This document shows, piece by piece, positions 29,332 through 40,199 of a stretch of 64,000 bases of DNA. The notes under the pieces were generated by a model. That model made no database searches and was not told the DNA's origin. It saw only the letters and a list, made by a program, of their open reading frames with translations. A program made the translations under genes and the position numbers. The first letter of the stretch is position 1. Every line of letters starts with the position of its first letter. The stretch is from Nematopogon swammerdamellus (lineage: Eukaryota; Arthropoda; Insecta; Lepidoptera; Adelidae). The stretch is from positions 11,463,523-11,527,522 of the forward strand of contig OX336342.1 of NCBI GenBank assembly GCA_946902875.1. Reading direction: 5' to 3'.

Positions 29332-31529
29332 GACTGTAATACATAATTGCGAAATTCAAAACATCGGATTTCGTTACTTTGAAAGTGTACAATCGCGATT
29401 TATGTCACTTCTAATGTTCAAGACTTCGATGTACGTTACTTCGAAATTTTACAATCGCGATGTTTGCCACTTCTAATGTTCAAATTATCGATAGGTACCT
29501 ACGTAGCTTTTGCCCGCGGCTTCGCTCGCGGTAAACTCGGTTAATAGCAATCCGATTTAAACGCAAATACGATAAGCGATCGCTTCTCTCTCTTCCCTCT
29601 GTCTCTTCCGTCTCTCTGTTACCTCTCTCCCACACCCACTCCTCTCCCTCACCCTATCCTCTTCCCCTTACCTTACCCTCTACCCCCTTAGGTAAACGCG
29701 TTTACCTCCCTCTCCCCACCCCCCTGCGTTCCACTCCCTTCCCCCTCCCTCGTATCTCGATACCACGTGACATCTGTCAAAAAAAATCGTATCTCGATAC
29801 CACGTGACATCTGTCAAAAGGTATCATAGGTCAAAACGTTGCAAATGACCCCATTTAGCTACAAAAAAATTGGTTGTCTGTAAAGTCGGTTTACGGACGA
29901 TAGTTTTACGTGATGACGTCATAAAGTGGTAAGACTACTGGGAACGGTTCTAAAGTACCAGGGCAGAAGAAACCGAAAGGAGGATAACTACTATGGTGTG
30001 TGGTTACCTTCAGCAAAACTTTTGTGATGTGGACTTTTTCAGCAATTTGCAGTTTGACACATATGGCGAATCATTCTGTACCACTTCAATCGATTTCGAT
30101 TATTCGATTTCGATTATTCTTTTTTATGTAATATTACTAAAAAGAATGAAATAAAAACAGTTTTAAAAAATACGAAACCGACTTCAAAACAAAAAAAACC
30201 TAGAACTAAAAAGTGCTAAATACCTAATATTTGGTTCTATGCCGTTGTATTGAATCGAAATACATGAATCGATATCGTGATACATATTCGGACCCTTGTT
30301 TCATGAATATTCGAAATTTGAAATCTTTTCCGACCGGCCAGATGCCCTTAATATATTATGGTACGAGTAACCTCCTTTCAACCCTTGTTTCATGAATATT
30401 CTAAATTTGAAATCTTTTCCGACCGGCCAGATGTGCTTAATATATTATGGTACGAGTCCTTTCAATCTCTGCCGCCCTGGTACTTTGAAGCCGACGCTTG
30501 GGCCGATTGTGCCTCGCTATCGCTTGTTACGCGCTCTCGTAACCTCCTTTCAATCTCTGCCGCCCTGGTACTTTCAAGCCGACGCTTGGGCCGATTGTGC
30601 CTCTCTATCGCTTGTTACGCGCTCTAGCTTGCACACACAGGCTCTTCCGACCGGCCAGATGCGCTTAATATATTATAGTACGAGTAACCTCCTTTCAATC
30701 TCTGCGCCCTGGTACTTTCAAGCCGACGCTTGGGCCGATTGTGCCTCTCTATCGCTTGTTACGCGCTCTCGCTTGCACACACAGGCTCAGATGGAACGTG
30801 ACACTTTTTCGTGGGTGCAGCCGGTGTTCATCAATTTATAAGACGTGACGTCATCACGTCAAAAAATTTGTCGGTCGATGTGCCGAACACCCTGCATAAT
30901 GATGATCACCGACCTTTCTCGTGGTAGCACTTGCACCACAATTAGATGAAGATTTTCTAATGCACCTCCAATAGAACGAATCTTCACAGACTCTATTCAA
31001 TGAATACAAAAATCCATCGACTAGTAGCTGATCTTTATTACATCGAGATTTCACAAAGACGCAGGGCACCGATTCCTCCATTTATACAAACAATAAATTG
31101 CGAATGAATGAATTGAACGATTGCGTTCATAAGCATTGTGTCACTAATATTTTGAACTACCCTCCTATTAAAAATAATTAGTATTAGACATATTGCCAGA
31201 ATTTGTCCCATAGTAAAAAACCGTTAATACATGGTAAAGAGAGAGAGGGAAGAGACAGAGGGAAGAGAGAGAAGCAATCGCTTAACGTATTTGCGTTTAA
31301 ATCGGATTGCTATTAACCGAGTTTACCGCGAGCGAAGCCGCGGGCAAAAGCTAGGTAGGTAGGTACCTATCGATAATTTGAACATTAGAAGAGGCAAACA
31401 TCGCGATTGTACAATTTCGAAGTAACGTACATCGAAGTCTTGAACATTAGAAGTGACAAAAATCGCGATTGTACACTTTCGAAGTAACGAAATCCGATGT
31501 TTTGAATTTCGCAATTATGTATTACAGTC
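29332..31529. mobile_element. 2.2-kb element with ~285-bp inverted repeats and 9-bp TSD
   Basis: The ends GACTGTAATACATAATTGCG (29332) and the exact complement (to 31529) extend as inverted repeats to about 29620 and 31235, with only a handful of mismatches. The 9-bp direct repeats cttctcatg (29323-29331 and 31530-31538) flank it. Each arm contains two diverged ~65-bp subrepeats (TACAATCGCGAT..., CACTTCTAATGTTCAA) and a CCCGCGGCTTCGCTCGCGG segment like the Helitron tails. Long arms plus a 9-bp duplication suggest Mutator-like or foldback type. No transposase is recognised. The interior holds an ACCGACTTC-type copy (29996-30200) and the duplications at 30303-30790. Confidence 0.88.
30303..30790 (+). 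repeat. Nested tandem duplications
   Basis: Block A (CCGACCGGCCAGATG, TTAATATATTATGGTACGAG) occurs at about 30330, 30420 and 30648. Block B (CCGCCCTGGTACTTTCAAGC, CGCTTGGGCCGATTGTGCCT) occurs at about 30470, 30560 and 30705. The open frames over this stretch follow the repeats and show no domain. Confidence 0.85.
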
Positions 31530-31537
31530 CTTCTCAT

Positions 31538-31663
31538 GGTCTGCCCCACGTAGAATTTCCCACAACCGAATGGAATTTTGTACACACCTGCCGATTGCAG
31601 GGGTAGTTTGTCCTTCACGGAACGTATTGATTGACAGACTTTAAGTTGACCGCCGCCGGACAC
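31538..31663 (-). pseudogene. Penelope GIY-YIG endonuclease, upstream half
   Basis: The minus strand encodes SVKDKLPLQSAGVYKIPFGC, then GKFYVGQTMRR. The pattern 'GVYKI.CgCGK.YVGQT.R' is the GIY-YIG core of Penelope endonucleases. It stops at the target duplication of the long-TIR element and resumes at 29331 with the R..EH part. It is broken. Confidence 0.88.
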
Positions 31664-31778
31664 AGGAGCTCGCTTGACAATGGCTCGAATGTTCTAGTCG
31701 AAAAGTCGTCGTCGCGGCAACGCGATACAAAAACCGTGAGTAAAGCCGTAAATAAATATTTCCACTATGAAAATTCAT

Positions 31779-32473
31779 ATTCAGGCTTTGGTAAGAAATA
31801 AAGTATTACGTGTTTCAGCGTTTTTGCAAAATAATCCCTAAGGGGGTTAAAACAGGGGATGATTCCTAATAAATAAAGCTAAATTTCTATGGGCGATAGG
31901 CAGTCAATCAACATCAATTCCAGTTTAGAAAACTGTTTACATTTGACGAGACTTTAAGAAAAAACAAATTTAATAACTTGTTGTTACTTTGGAGAACATA
32001 ATAATTATATGTAGATGAGGAGTAGGTAAGTACTTATAGTTAGTAATGAATGGACCATTGAAGAAGCAATCAAGAATGCTGAACGTAGGTAATTTCAACA
32101 GTTACTAATTAACTTATGGCTTGTGGTATCTATCTTCTAATTATGAATAGATTAATTAAGTTAGAACCTACTCGTAATGGCTTCGAGTTCTCAATTAACA
32201 ACCTACCTACAGATACAGCTCAATATTATTATTATAACAATATAATATTTAGTCTAATTTATCTATCGGAGGCAATTAACGTATTAGCGAGGTGTTAGTA
32301 CAGAAAGCCGGCTAAAATCTCTGTGATGCAGGATTTAAATTTCTTTTGATTTGGTTTTCAGGGGTAATTTTCCTAGCTGTTTCTTTGAATTTATTTTTGT
32401 ACGTTCAGTAATATAAAGTATGCCTTTTACGAAAACTCGAACAAATTTCAAAGAATATTGAAAAGGTAATTAA
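31779..32473. other. Repeat flank and unannotated stretch
   Basis: 31779-31870 (CCTAAGGGGGTTAAAACAGG) together with 28640-28790 looks like one older Helitron-type repeat interrupted by the Penelope element. The rest is AT-rich with nothing recognised. Confidence 0.4.
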
Positions 32474-32475
32474 AA

Positions 32476-32584
32476 CTCAAAAGAATATTTTACAAAAGTG
32501 ATAAATTGTTATTGTCCCAGCGCCAAAAGGGGTCGATAAGGGGACAATAACAATTCATCACTTTTGTAAAACATTCTTTTGGGA
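32476..32584. repeat. ~44-bp-arm palindrome
   Basis: CAAAAGAATATTTTACAAAA and GTGATAAATTGTTATTGTCC pair with the 32541-32584 arm with three mismatches. The loop is ~22 bp (AGCGCCAAAAGGGGTCGATA). It is a possible small foldback element. Confidence 0.8.
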
Positions 32585-32689
32585 TTGACACTTGTTTGGC
32601 AATTATCTACGAGGTGTTGCCTGAAGTTCCGTATTAGCTTTTTGACAGGGAACCCGGTCTTACAATTATTATGGTAACTATAATAAGAC

Positions 32690-32825
32690 GCTTAGTTATC
32701 TTGTCCGAATAATTAGCGAAACATGGCGGTCGGTGTTGTGCGTAATTTGCCAGAGACCTTCCAGTACAACACTGATTACTCTGCTTACGCCGTTTGTCGG
32801 GATACAGCGTGTGGTAAGTATGTAA
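32690..32825 (+). mobile_element. Interspersed repeat family 2
   Basis: TTATCTTGTCCGAATAATTA, GCGGTCGGTGTTGTGC, CTGATTACTCTGCTTACGCC and GGGATACAGCGTGTGGTAAG match 14225-14370. Confidence 0.6.
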
Positions 32826-32977
32826 TAATTAGATCAATTTGCCTTTTTGGTACAGCGCGGATCCGTTAATGAATCGGAAATATTATTTTATTTACATGTA
32901 ACAGGTACACATATTTTGTACATTAAAATCAAATTAAAAAACATATGCATACCCCCACTAATTATGAAACAATAGCA

Positions 32978-33130
32978 GCCTCGGTTGTTTTCTCCTCTAG
33001 TCCAGTATAGCCAGCAATCCATGGAAGTCTCCGGTATGGCACCTACCTTCTCGGAGGTGATATTGACTGGTCGGAGCATGCGCTTTGCCCCTCCAACCCA
33101 GGCACCCATACCGGATCACATAAAAAAAAA
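32978..33130 (+). mobile_element. Interspersed repeat family 3 (SINE-like, A-tailed)
   Basis: CCTCTAGTCCAGTATAGCCA, CTCGGAGGTGATATTGACTG, GGTCGGAGCATGCGCTTTG and CCCATACCGGATCACATAAAAAAAAA recur at 51800-51975, 56374-56462 and, more decayed, at 44045-44120. The longest copy (51665-51975) shares TTACTAGGTGGTAGG and GGGTTGGTAC words with the SINE body. Confidence 0.6.
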
Positions 33131-36100
33131 GTACGTTTACCTAGTCGAGTTAGCTCGCCGTTAGCACGCTATCGTGTAAGGAGAAACGCCTCGTACCACT
33201 CAAGTTACCGACCATTAACATTTGCCCCATTTCGTCCGCCCTGTTTTGTGCTAGGTGCCTACCTAATATTACTTAAGTTGTGCTTAAGAGGATGCTTAAG
33301 GAAAATACTTATTTCGGATATTACTGAGTGCAATACTCGAGGAAAACATCATGATAGTGACTAACTCGTCCTCGGGAGGAAAATACAAACGAGATTATAT
33401 TGTTATTATCGAAATATTTGAGAAATTACGGCAAAGCTCAATAAAGAATATTATTCTTGTCGGCGAAAAAATAATATATTGGTGTTTAATATGGTGAAAT
33501 TGAATAAGAGCACAGTAGAGCAGACAAATTATAAAGTGAAAATGATACTTCATTCACTTGACGGCGAGCGGAGTGCTATCTAAAAGGGTCAAGAATGCCA
33601 GGAACTTAGATTTCTCCTAGCAAATGTGGATACAGTACGTGTGATGTTTTTGTTTTTGGAGCTCTGTCCATAACTTCAATACTGTTCATTAACGTGTTCT
33701 TGTGTCTGATTGAGTTCTTCTAAATATCAACTCATACATTTAGTCATAATTTTCGTGCTATGTACAGCCGCTTGTTTTTGTAAAATTTCGATCTTTTATA
33801 TCAACCTTCAAAGTGTCATTATATTTTTTGGGCAGTTTTGCTGTGTTATTAGTATAATTAATTATATTAATATTAACAGTATATTCACATTACTAGTATA
33901 GCAGTATAATAGTATTTACTATTAATTTCATCACTTTTGAATTAGTTTTCCATAAATATACATATATATATTCAGATTCAGATTCAGATATTTATTTCGC
34001 CATAAAGAACACACAACAATAATAATATTACATTGAGACATATGCATACCAATAGTGATTGGAACTACAGGAATTGTTGGCAGATCTATAGACAAATACA
34101 TTTCGGATTTAAAAGCAGACATCAAAATTGAAATTCTACAACAAAAAGCTGCTATACATGCAATATAATGACAAAATTTATGACCGGCTATTTGGAAGAA
34201 TTACAAGAAAACAACAATCACACCACTGATGACTAACATCTACCACTAATATCAGGCCTCACGCACTCTATGTACTTGCGCGCGCTAACTACCTACCGCC
34301 CGACGGGCCGCCGGCGGTCTATTTTAGTGAAAAATTCGTCAGCCGCGCTAAGTATACGCTCGCCCACACAACTGCGCGCAGCTGCAAAGCAATAATCACT
34401 TTACACTCGATCGTTAAGGTACATTTTCGCACGCAGCGATTGGCGAAGTGAAGCAGTAGGCTATTAAAGCCCGAAGGTAGCAACATTTTCTATGGAGTGA
34501 TTTATCTGTTACGAATTAACTATTAAGTAATCTGTGCTAATATCTACAACATCTACCCTCTCTCCCAAGGTGATCTTGGGTGGGGATGATGAAGATTGTC
34601 CAGCCAAAACCCAACGATGGCTGAGGTTCAAAAAACTTGGACGAGGGTTTATGTAAAGATAGGATAGGATAAAGATAGGAATTATTCAGCATTAGTAGGC
34701 TGCTCTATTCCTTCTCAACCCTGGATTACACGAGCTCGCCATACGCGCGAGAAAGTTTGAAGACAACATTTAACAGTATCCACGCGACACTATGCATAGG
34801 AGTATCTAACAAAACTCGACTCGCTAAAAGGAAATCACACTTTTACAAAACGAGTTCAGAATTCAAATTAGTTTAGCGATTTGAACTACATTGCAACCTC
34901 CTGGAAGAAATAAAAGTACCTATTGACAAATTTCGTCACGCCGCGCCGCCAGAGTGCAGGAAATTTACGATAAAGACGTGAGTGGGCGCAAAAGAAGACT
35001 CGTAGCGTAGATATTGTGGTACCTATGCGGATCGAGACATCCGATCTTTTGGTATTTGTATAAATAAATAAAACTGATTTAGGTGATTTTAGAAAGCTGG
35101 AATGTCGAGAAATTTCTAATGCATCTGTATAGTGAAATTGATGGATTATAAAATGTCATTGAGCATAATACCGTCAATCAGTACAGTCAAGATACAGTAG
35201 GTCATTGCTGAACCGTGTTCTGATACCAAAACAACATTTTATACTCGTAGGTATTAAAGAATCTCCATCTATTAATAGAATCATTGGTCAACTCAGCCCA
35301 CAGCCCACTCAGCCCGCGGGCTTAAGGCGAGAATAAGGGTCAAAAGGTCAACTTTAAACGAAATTATTGAGCTATTGGTAAAGATAACAAATCTGTAAAA
35401 AATATGTGAGCGAAAAAAAATAAATTTCACTACTTTGGCAAGGTGTTAAATAAATGTCCAAAAAATAACGAAAAGTACGAAAATTGTAGTTTCAAGTTGA
35501 ATTATCTTGAGAAACATCAATAGTTTCAATACAAGACCCTCATAGAAATATAGGTAATATTTTTCCCTACAATCGTAGCGAAAAAAAATATTGTTTTCCA
35601 TCTTTCCAACACGTGAAATTTAATAAATAGTGTGATTTTCGCGAAAACAATCTTCGTCGGCGCGATGTATCAGCCACCGCACGAGTAGAACGAATCTCGC
35701 ACCTATTACATCTGCATACGGTTCGTGTTTCAATCATCAGTGCTCGGGTAGCACGGTTTGAGTCCTATTTCCGCCTTAAAATATTATAATAATATTCCAC
35801 TATGAAATATATATCTCCATCTATAACAATATTTCTTTCAAGCTTAATAATTTATTTTGAATGCTAATGTTACGCGTAGTGATTACATTCAAAGCAATCT
35901 AGTGACGTCGCTAACATGGACCACAGGTTCAAGCTTTTGAGTTCCTTCCGCAGTTTGGGAAAATTTAATTCAGTTTGTGGCTTGGTATTAGAAAGTTATT
36001 CAATGTTGTACGTTGTTTAATGGGCAGCGATCGACATTTTGCTGTATCTACCTAGACCTAGAATATATTTATTAGGTGAAGTGAAGTTCGCTGCAGTATT

Positions 36101-36510
36101 TCTGCAAATATAATAATGTGCTCTTACTCGGTACGCAGTGGTATAATTAATGTATGCATTATTTGAACTGAATGTGTGGTAGTGACTGTTTTGGATTTTG
36201 TGCCGTGTCTCGCGAATACTTAGCAGTCAACCAAGCATCTACATACCTGCAAAAAAATCTCAAAAATATTTACGAATTAGAACTTCGAAAAGAGTTGGAT
36301 CGATGAATATAAAGAGTTGCAATATTTTGGTATAACAATGATATTTCCATATACATGTTCTAATTTGGTCAAAAAGTATTCTGAACTTTTGAAAAGATCC
36401 AACTTGGAAACAGCTGACGCTTAAAAACATCATAAATAGGACCAGTTATATATAAAAGTATACAAGGTTTAGCATTATTTTTGTAACTGTGACGGCAATA
36501 CATTTATGAT
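33131..36510. other. Long intronic stretch with little recognisable
   Basis: A candidate retroposon end at about 34560-34690 (CCAAGGTGATCTTGGGTGG, ending in 'gataggataggataaagatagg') is the only named item. A CG-rich patch is near 34300. I see no exon or RNA gene. Confidence 0.4.
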
Positions 36511-36895
36511 GTCAGCCTCGATAGCTCAGTGGTACAGACAGTCGAATGTCGCTATTGATTGTTAAAGCAACGCTGGGCGCGGTCAGTTCTTGGATGGGTG
36601 ACCGCTCGACTGTGTGAGGCTGACCGTGGTTAGGATTCCACGTAAAACTGTAGGTCCCTTCCCTTCTTACCTTACGCGGTGGTAGGGTTTATCTCGCCCG
36701 GGTTGGTACCACCGCACTGAATGAAACGTCGGTCGAAACGGCTATGTAAATAGTTTGTTTTCCGTCCAGTTCAGTGTAGCCGGCACGATCGAAGGGAAGC
36801 ACTGACATGGCACCTAGTTCACCCGGTGTTATGGGCTGACATCACGGATGTTGTAGGTGATGTAGCCAACCGTGTCAGTTTCCATAAAAAAAAAA
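36511..36895 (+). mobile_element. Full-length chimeric tRNA/5S SINE
   Basis: GTCAGCCTCGATAGCTCAGT, then 5S-like GTTAAAGCAACGCTGGGCGC, GGTCAGTTCTTGGATGGGTG (36561-36608), B-box-like GTGGTTAGGATTCCACG, body and TTTCCATAAAAAAAAAA tail. It lies in the receptor intron, antisense to the gene. No clear target duplication is seen. Confidence 0.85.
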
Positions 36896-39690
36896 TTGTT
36901 TGTCCACGAGCTTATTCACATACCTTCCACTAGATACTAAATGTCATGCAAAGCGCATACATTCAGTATTAGTAATGGTATTAGTAAGTAAATCGTTCTT
37001 GTAAGACTTGAAATCTGAGTTGAAGGGATTGAAAAATTGGCTCACCGGTGCCCCGAATGCGGGCCGACGACGGTCTCTTCAATGTAAAGCGCCAGTATTC
37101 ACGGTAGACCTGCGTCCTCTCACCTCGCTCAATCTTCGCGGAGCGTTCGACGCAATTCTCTTTCTCAACTCGATTTGGCAGCGTCCGCTTTTCACTGAAG
37201 GTTCAGCTCCGTGTCCGCCGGGAACGAGCCCCATTGTTAACGACACGGTGGCGACATATCTATTCAAATGCGAAAAGATACTCACAAGACGAGTCAGCCA
37301 TTTTATGGCCTCCTACGGTGAAATTAAACTGTGCTTCAACCGTCAAAAACACGAGTTTTTACTGAAATCAAACCTGGTTTTATTTTTAAATATGTTCTTT
37401 GTTCTTACCATGTATTGCCACAGTTTCCTGCAACATACCCTCTTTCGGGTTCAGAGCTACTGGAATATTGTTAATCTTTTATTTTATATTTAATAAATTT
37501 CATCCATAGGTAGGTTAAAGGTAAGGACCTACCTTTTTCACCAGTTCTATTGCAGTGCGATGAATCTTCGCAAGTCACAATGTTTTCTTAGTACATACCT
37601 ACTTAGAAATAATTAACCCATACACTTCTGCTCACAAGAATATTATTATTTACAGCATAAAGGTGAATACATAATATTAATCTGACCACTCTGCCTGTTT
37701 ATATTACGTTCATCTGGTAGTCAATTTTGATAGGTAGTTAGACTTCATAACGCTTATAGAATAATTTGTTGAGCTGGAAGTGCCAGGATTTAGAGCCGTC
37801 TCTTGGACAAGGACTTCGCTGCGAGTGAACCTTTACCGTTGGAACAAAGTAATTTTATTGGAAGCTCTCTCAAGGAGAAAATATTATCCGTCGTTTCCAT
37901 GATGGATCGAGTATGAGTTTAGATTTTATCAACGATCGATCACGAAACAATAACATTCTATTAAATGACCATCGACCAGCGACAGTAAAGCATGCCTACC
38001 TACTGACGGATAACAAGTGCCTGGGGAAAGAGAGAGGTCATCGGTCCGTCCCGCGGGTGTCCAGATGTGAAATATCGAAGGATTTGTTGTGACCGATGTA
38101 CGAGTCAGGCGAAGGACTCACATTTGTTAGTGGATGACATTTATAAAAAGTTGTAATTTTTTCAGATAATCGCCTGTTTATAGAAATGTTGCAGCGTTAA
38201 TCTTTCGTCAGTATTGGAATAAAACCACAATAAAAGTCAAAATTAAAAGTAAAAAGTAACATAATTCCTCGTTGATAAAAATATGATAGAAGACGTTTAC
38301 ATTTCCAGTAGAAAAGATAAAATTTAAAAATTCCCTATGTATTATGTAAAGTGATTTCAGCTACTATGTATGTCCGAATGCAGCGTCTACTTCAGTCGTG
38401 TCTCTACGTAAATACGGCCTACTTTGTTCACAGAGAAGCTTTTATTCTTAGGAATAATAATACAGGTGCCAAAGCTCACGCGGTACAAAGCTGCAAAACA
38501 ACATTTGGCTTCATTGAAGGCTGACTGAGGCATATCCGTCCGGTAATAATAGACCTCTTCCCGACAATATAAAATCGGTTCAGTCAGTGCGTCTGGGCAG
38601 CCTCCACGAGCAGAGCAATTCGCTTTTATGTACACAATAACTTCCGAGACACGAGTTTAAAGATCAGACGAGATCTCTCCGGCGCGGCGCGGCGACTGTC
38701 GTCATCGTCGTCCGGCTCGCCTAATGAATGATCAGCTATTATCTGATGTCAGCTATTGGATCTCTGGGTAAAGAAAGAAATGTTAGTTCTTCATTGTTTC
38801 GTATAGCGAAAAGATGAAGTTCTGAGTGGTCGGCTATAGTGAGCCAATCTCTTCCTTTCTACTTTCTTTCTTTCCTTACCTTAACTACTTACTTATTACT
38901 AAATCTCTGGAGATCATGTGGAAGAAATACCTTGCATTTTAGTGTAAGTACACAACAATTGGATATATAGTTTTAGATAATTTAGTAACCTAAGTAATTC
39001 TTTGAATTAAATGTTCGTAATCTTCACGCTGACCGAATAAATTGTCGTGTGGTTCGATTGATCGTTTCTGTATCTCTCGACTGGACTAATACCGATTCTA
39101 TTTCACGCCAAACAAAAAGTACAGCAGGGAATAAACACGAAGGCTATTTACACGTAATCCGACTGGAGAAACCTCTAGAAATCCGATTAGTGGATTAGGG
39201 AATATCGCACTTTATACGTTGCGTGTTTTGATTGGACAGAAATACGATCATCCCGCTTTATTCGTGGTCCACTCCACAGGTAGTTACGAGAATTTGTCGA
39301 TGAGTTTGCAGGTAATATATATTAATCTTTTGCAAATTATAATAGCATAAACTAAAATTCGTATTAAATAAAATAAATTTCGTCCATCACCGTCGCCTCC
39401 TCCACCGCACCCACAACAATCCTTTTTTCTCAAGCCCTATTCGCTGGAGAAAAAAGGATTAGACGGCCGCCCGACTTTTCTTTCGGGTGCCAGCCCTCTT
39501 TGTAGCCTTCCACTGTTCCGCTGTTACGAGTGAACATATTACAAGATTACGTAATAGTTCATGCGTGCTTGTTCATACATCGCTCAACTCTACTTTCCAG
39601 TTGTAATATTTATAAAAGCTTCGCAGTACTTTTTACAATGTTAAGTCCGAAGGGATTTATTTAGATGGCCGCGTAACTAACTTCACAACA
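36896..39690. other. Unannotated intronic stretch
   Basis: The 161-codon plus frame at 37008-37493 has no known domain, and its first half is also open on the minus strand. I do not call it. A small hairpin (AATCCTTTTTTCTC...GAGAAAAAAGGATT) is at 39418-39460. Confidence 0.4.
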
Positions 39691-40011
39691 GTTAGTCGGT
39701 CAGTCAGTCAGTCAGCGCGTGTGCGTCCACTGCTGGACATACGCATCTCCAATTTTCCTCCAGTCCTAACGGCCTTCAGCGGTACGGAACCACTGCTTTC
39801 TGCGGACGTACTTGATGTCGTCGTCCCACCTGGCAGGTGGTCTTTCCACACTCCGTTTTTCTGTCCGCGACGGCCAGTCTAGGACACGGTTACTCCAAAT
39901 TCCAACGGTCATCGTCTCTTCGGCTGACGTGCCCAGACAACTGTCACTTGAGCTTATAGCTCGGCTTATAGCCACCCGGTGCAAGGTCACAACGCGAAGT
40001 AACATATCCAT
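39691..40011 (-). pseudogene. RTE-like LINE 3' end remnant
   Basis: The minus strand reads RVLDWPSRTEKRSV, then ERPPARWDDDIKYVRRKQWF. The tail reads TATGTCCAGCAGTGGACGCA and a CTGACTGACTGAC run. It matches the C-terminal end of RTE reverse transcriptase ORFs and the plus-strand copy at 2904-3025. It has decayed and lies 33 bp or more downstream of the receptor exon donor. Confidence 0.7.
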
Positions 40012-40043
40012 ATTCTCTCGGTATATTCTGAACTAGCACTAAC

Positions 40044-40199
40044 CTGACGTCTCCATTGCCGCGATCCTCTGCGTACGTAGTGAAGAATATGAGGTTAGGG
40101 CTACTGAGCAGTGAACTGAGCAGCCAGATAGCCGCAGCGATGCCGAGCGTGGCCCGCTTGCCGAGCCGCGGCCGCAGCGGCCAGATGATGGCCACGTAC
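40044..40199 (-). CDS. TkR99D: Tachykinin-type receptor, DRY-TM4 exon
   Basis: A 156-nt internal exon. On the minus strand the acceptor is ggtttcgcgcag-like (AG at 40201-40200) and the donor is CAG|GTTAGTG (GT at 40043-40042). It encodes YVAIIWPLRPRLGKRATLGI, followed by a hydrophobic AAAIWLLSSLLSSP stretch (TM4, with the invariant Trp) and an extracellular segment ending in Asp-Val. The first base finishes the Arg codon of the DRY motif, so an intron splits DR|Y. The last two bases (AG) open an Arg codon completed by the exon at 26821. 'RYVAII.PL.PR..KR..L.IA..IWL' is characteristic of insect tachykinin receptors (DTKR/TkR99D type). The natalisin receptor is the close alternative. The codons are GC-rich against the AT-rich intron, as expected for conserved coding sequence. 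TM1-3 exons upstream were not found. Confidence 0.88.

Larger units (their letters stand above)
28821..31766 (-). mobile_element. 5'-truncated Penelope-like element with inverted terminal repeats
   Basis: Terminal segments at 28821-28930 and 31655-31766 are ~110-bp inverted copies of each other (TAGTGGAAATATTTATTTAC at the outside, ACACAGGAGCTCGC-type inside). Between them, after removal of the nested element at 29332-31529, lies minus-strand coding sequence for the GIY-YIG endonuclease end of a Penelope protein. Penelope elements often carry such repeats in inverted orientation. A 13-bp direct repeat tatgaaaattcat (28778-28790 and 31766-31778) may be the target duplication, with 30 extra bases on the left. 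The reverse transcriptase domain is missing. Confidence 0.82.
26822..40043 (-). other. 13.2-kb intron of the receptor gene
   Basis: Inferred from the two flanking exons: donor CAG|GTTAGTG at 40043 and acceptor TTTGTTTCAG at 26822, both with the Arg codon split as AG|G. The intron holds a Penelope element, a long-TIR element, SINEs, a homopurine tract and an RTE fragment 33 bp or more from the donor. I cannot exclude that another small exon is spliced in between, but the reading frame and receptor alignment need none. Confidence 0.75.

Noticed and set aside
37008..37493. 161-codon open frame on the plus strand
   Set aside because: No recognisable domain. The opposite strand is also open over part of it, there is no splice support, and it lies inside the inferred receptor intron.
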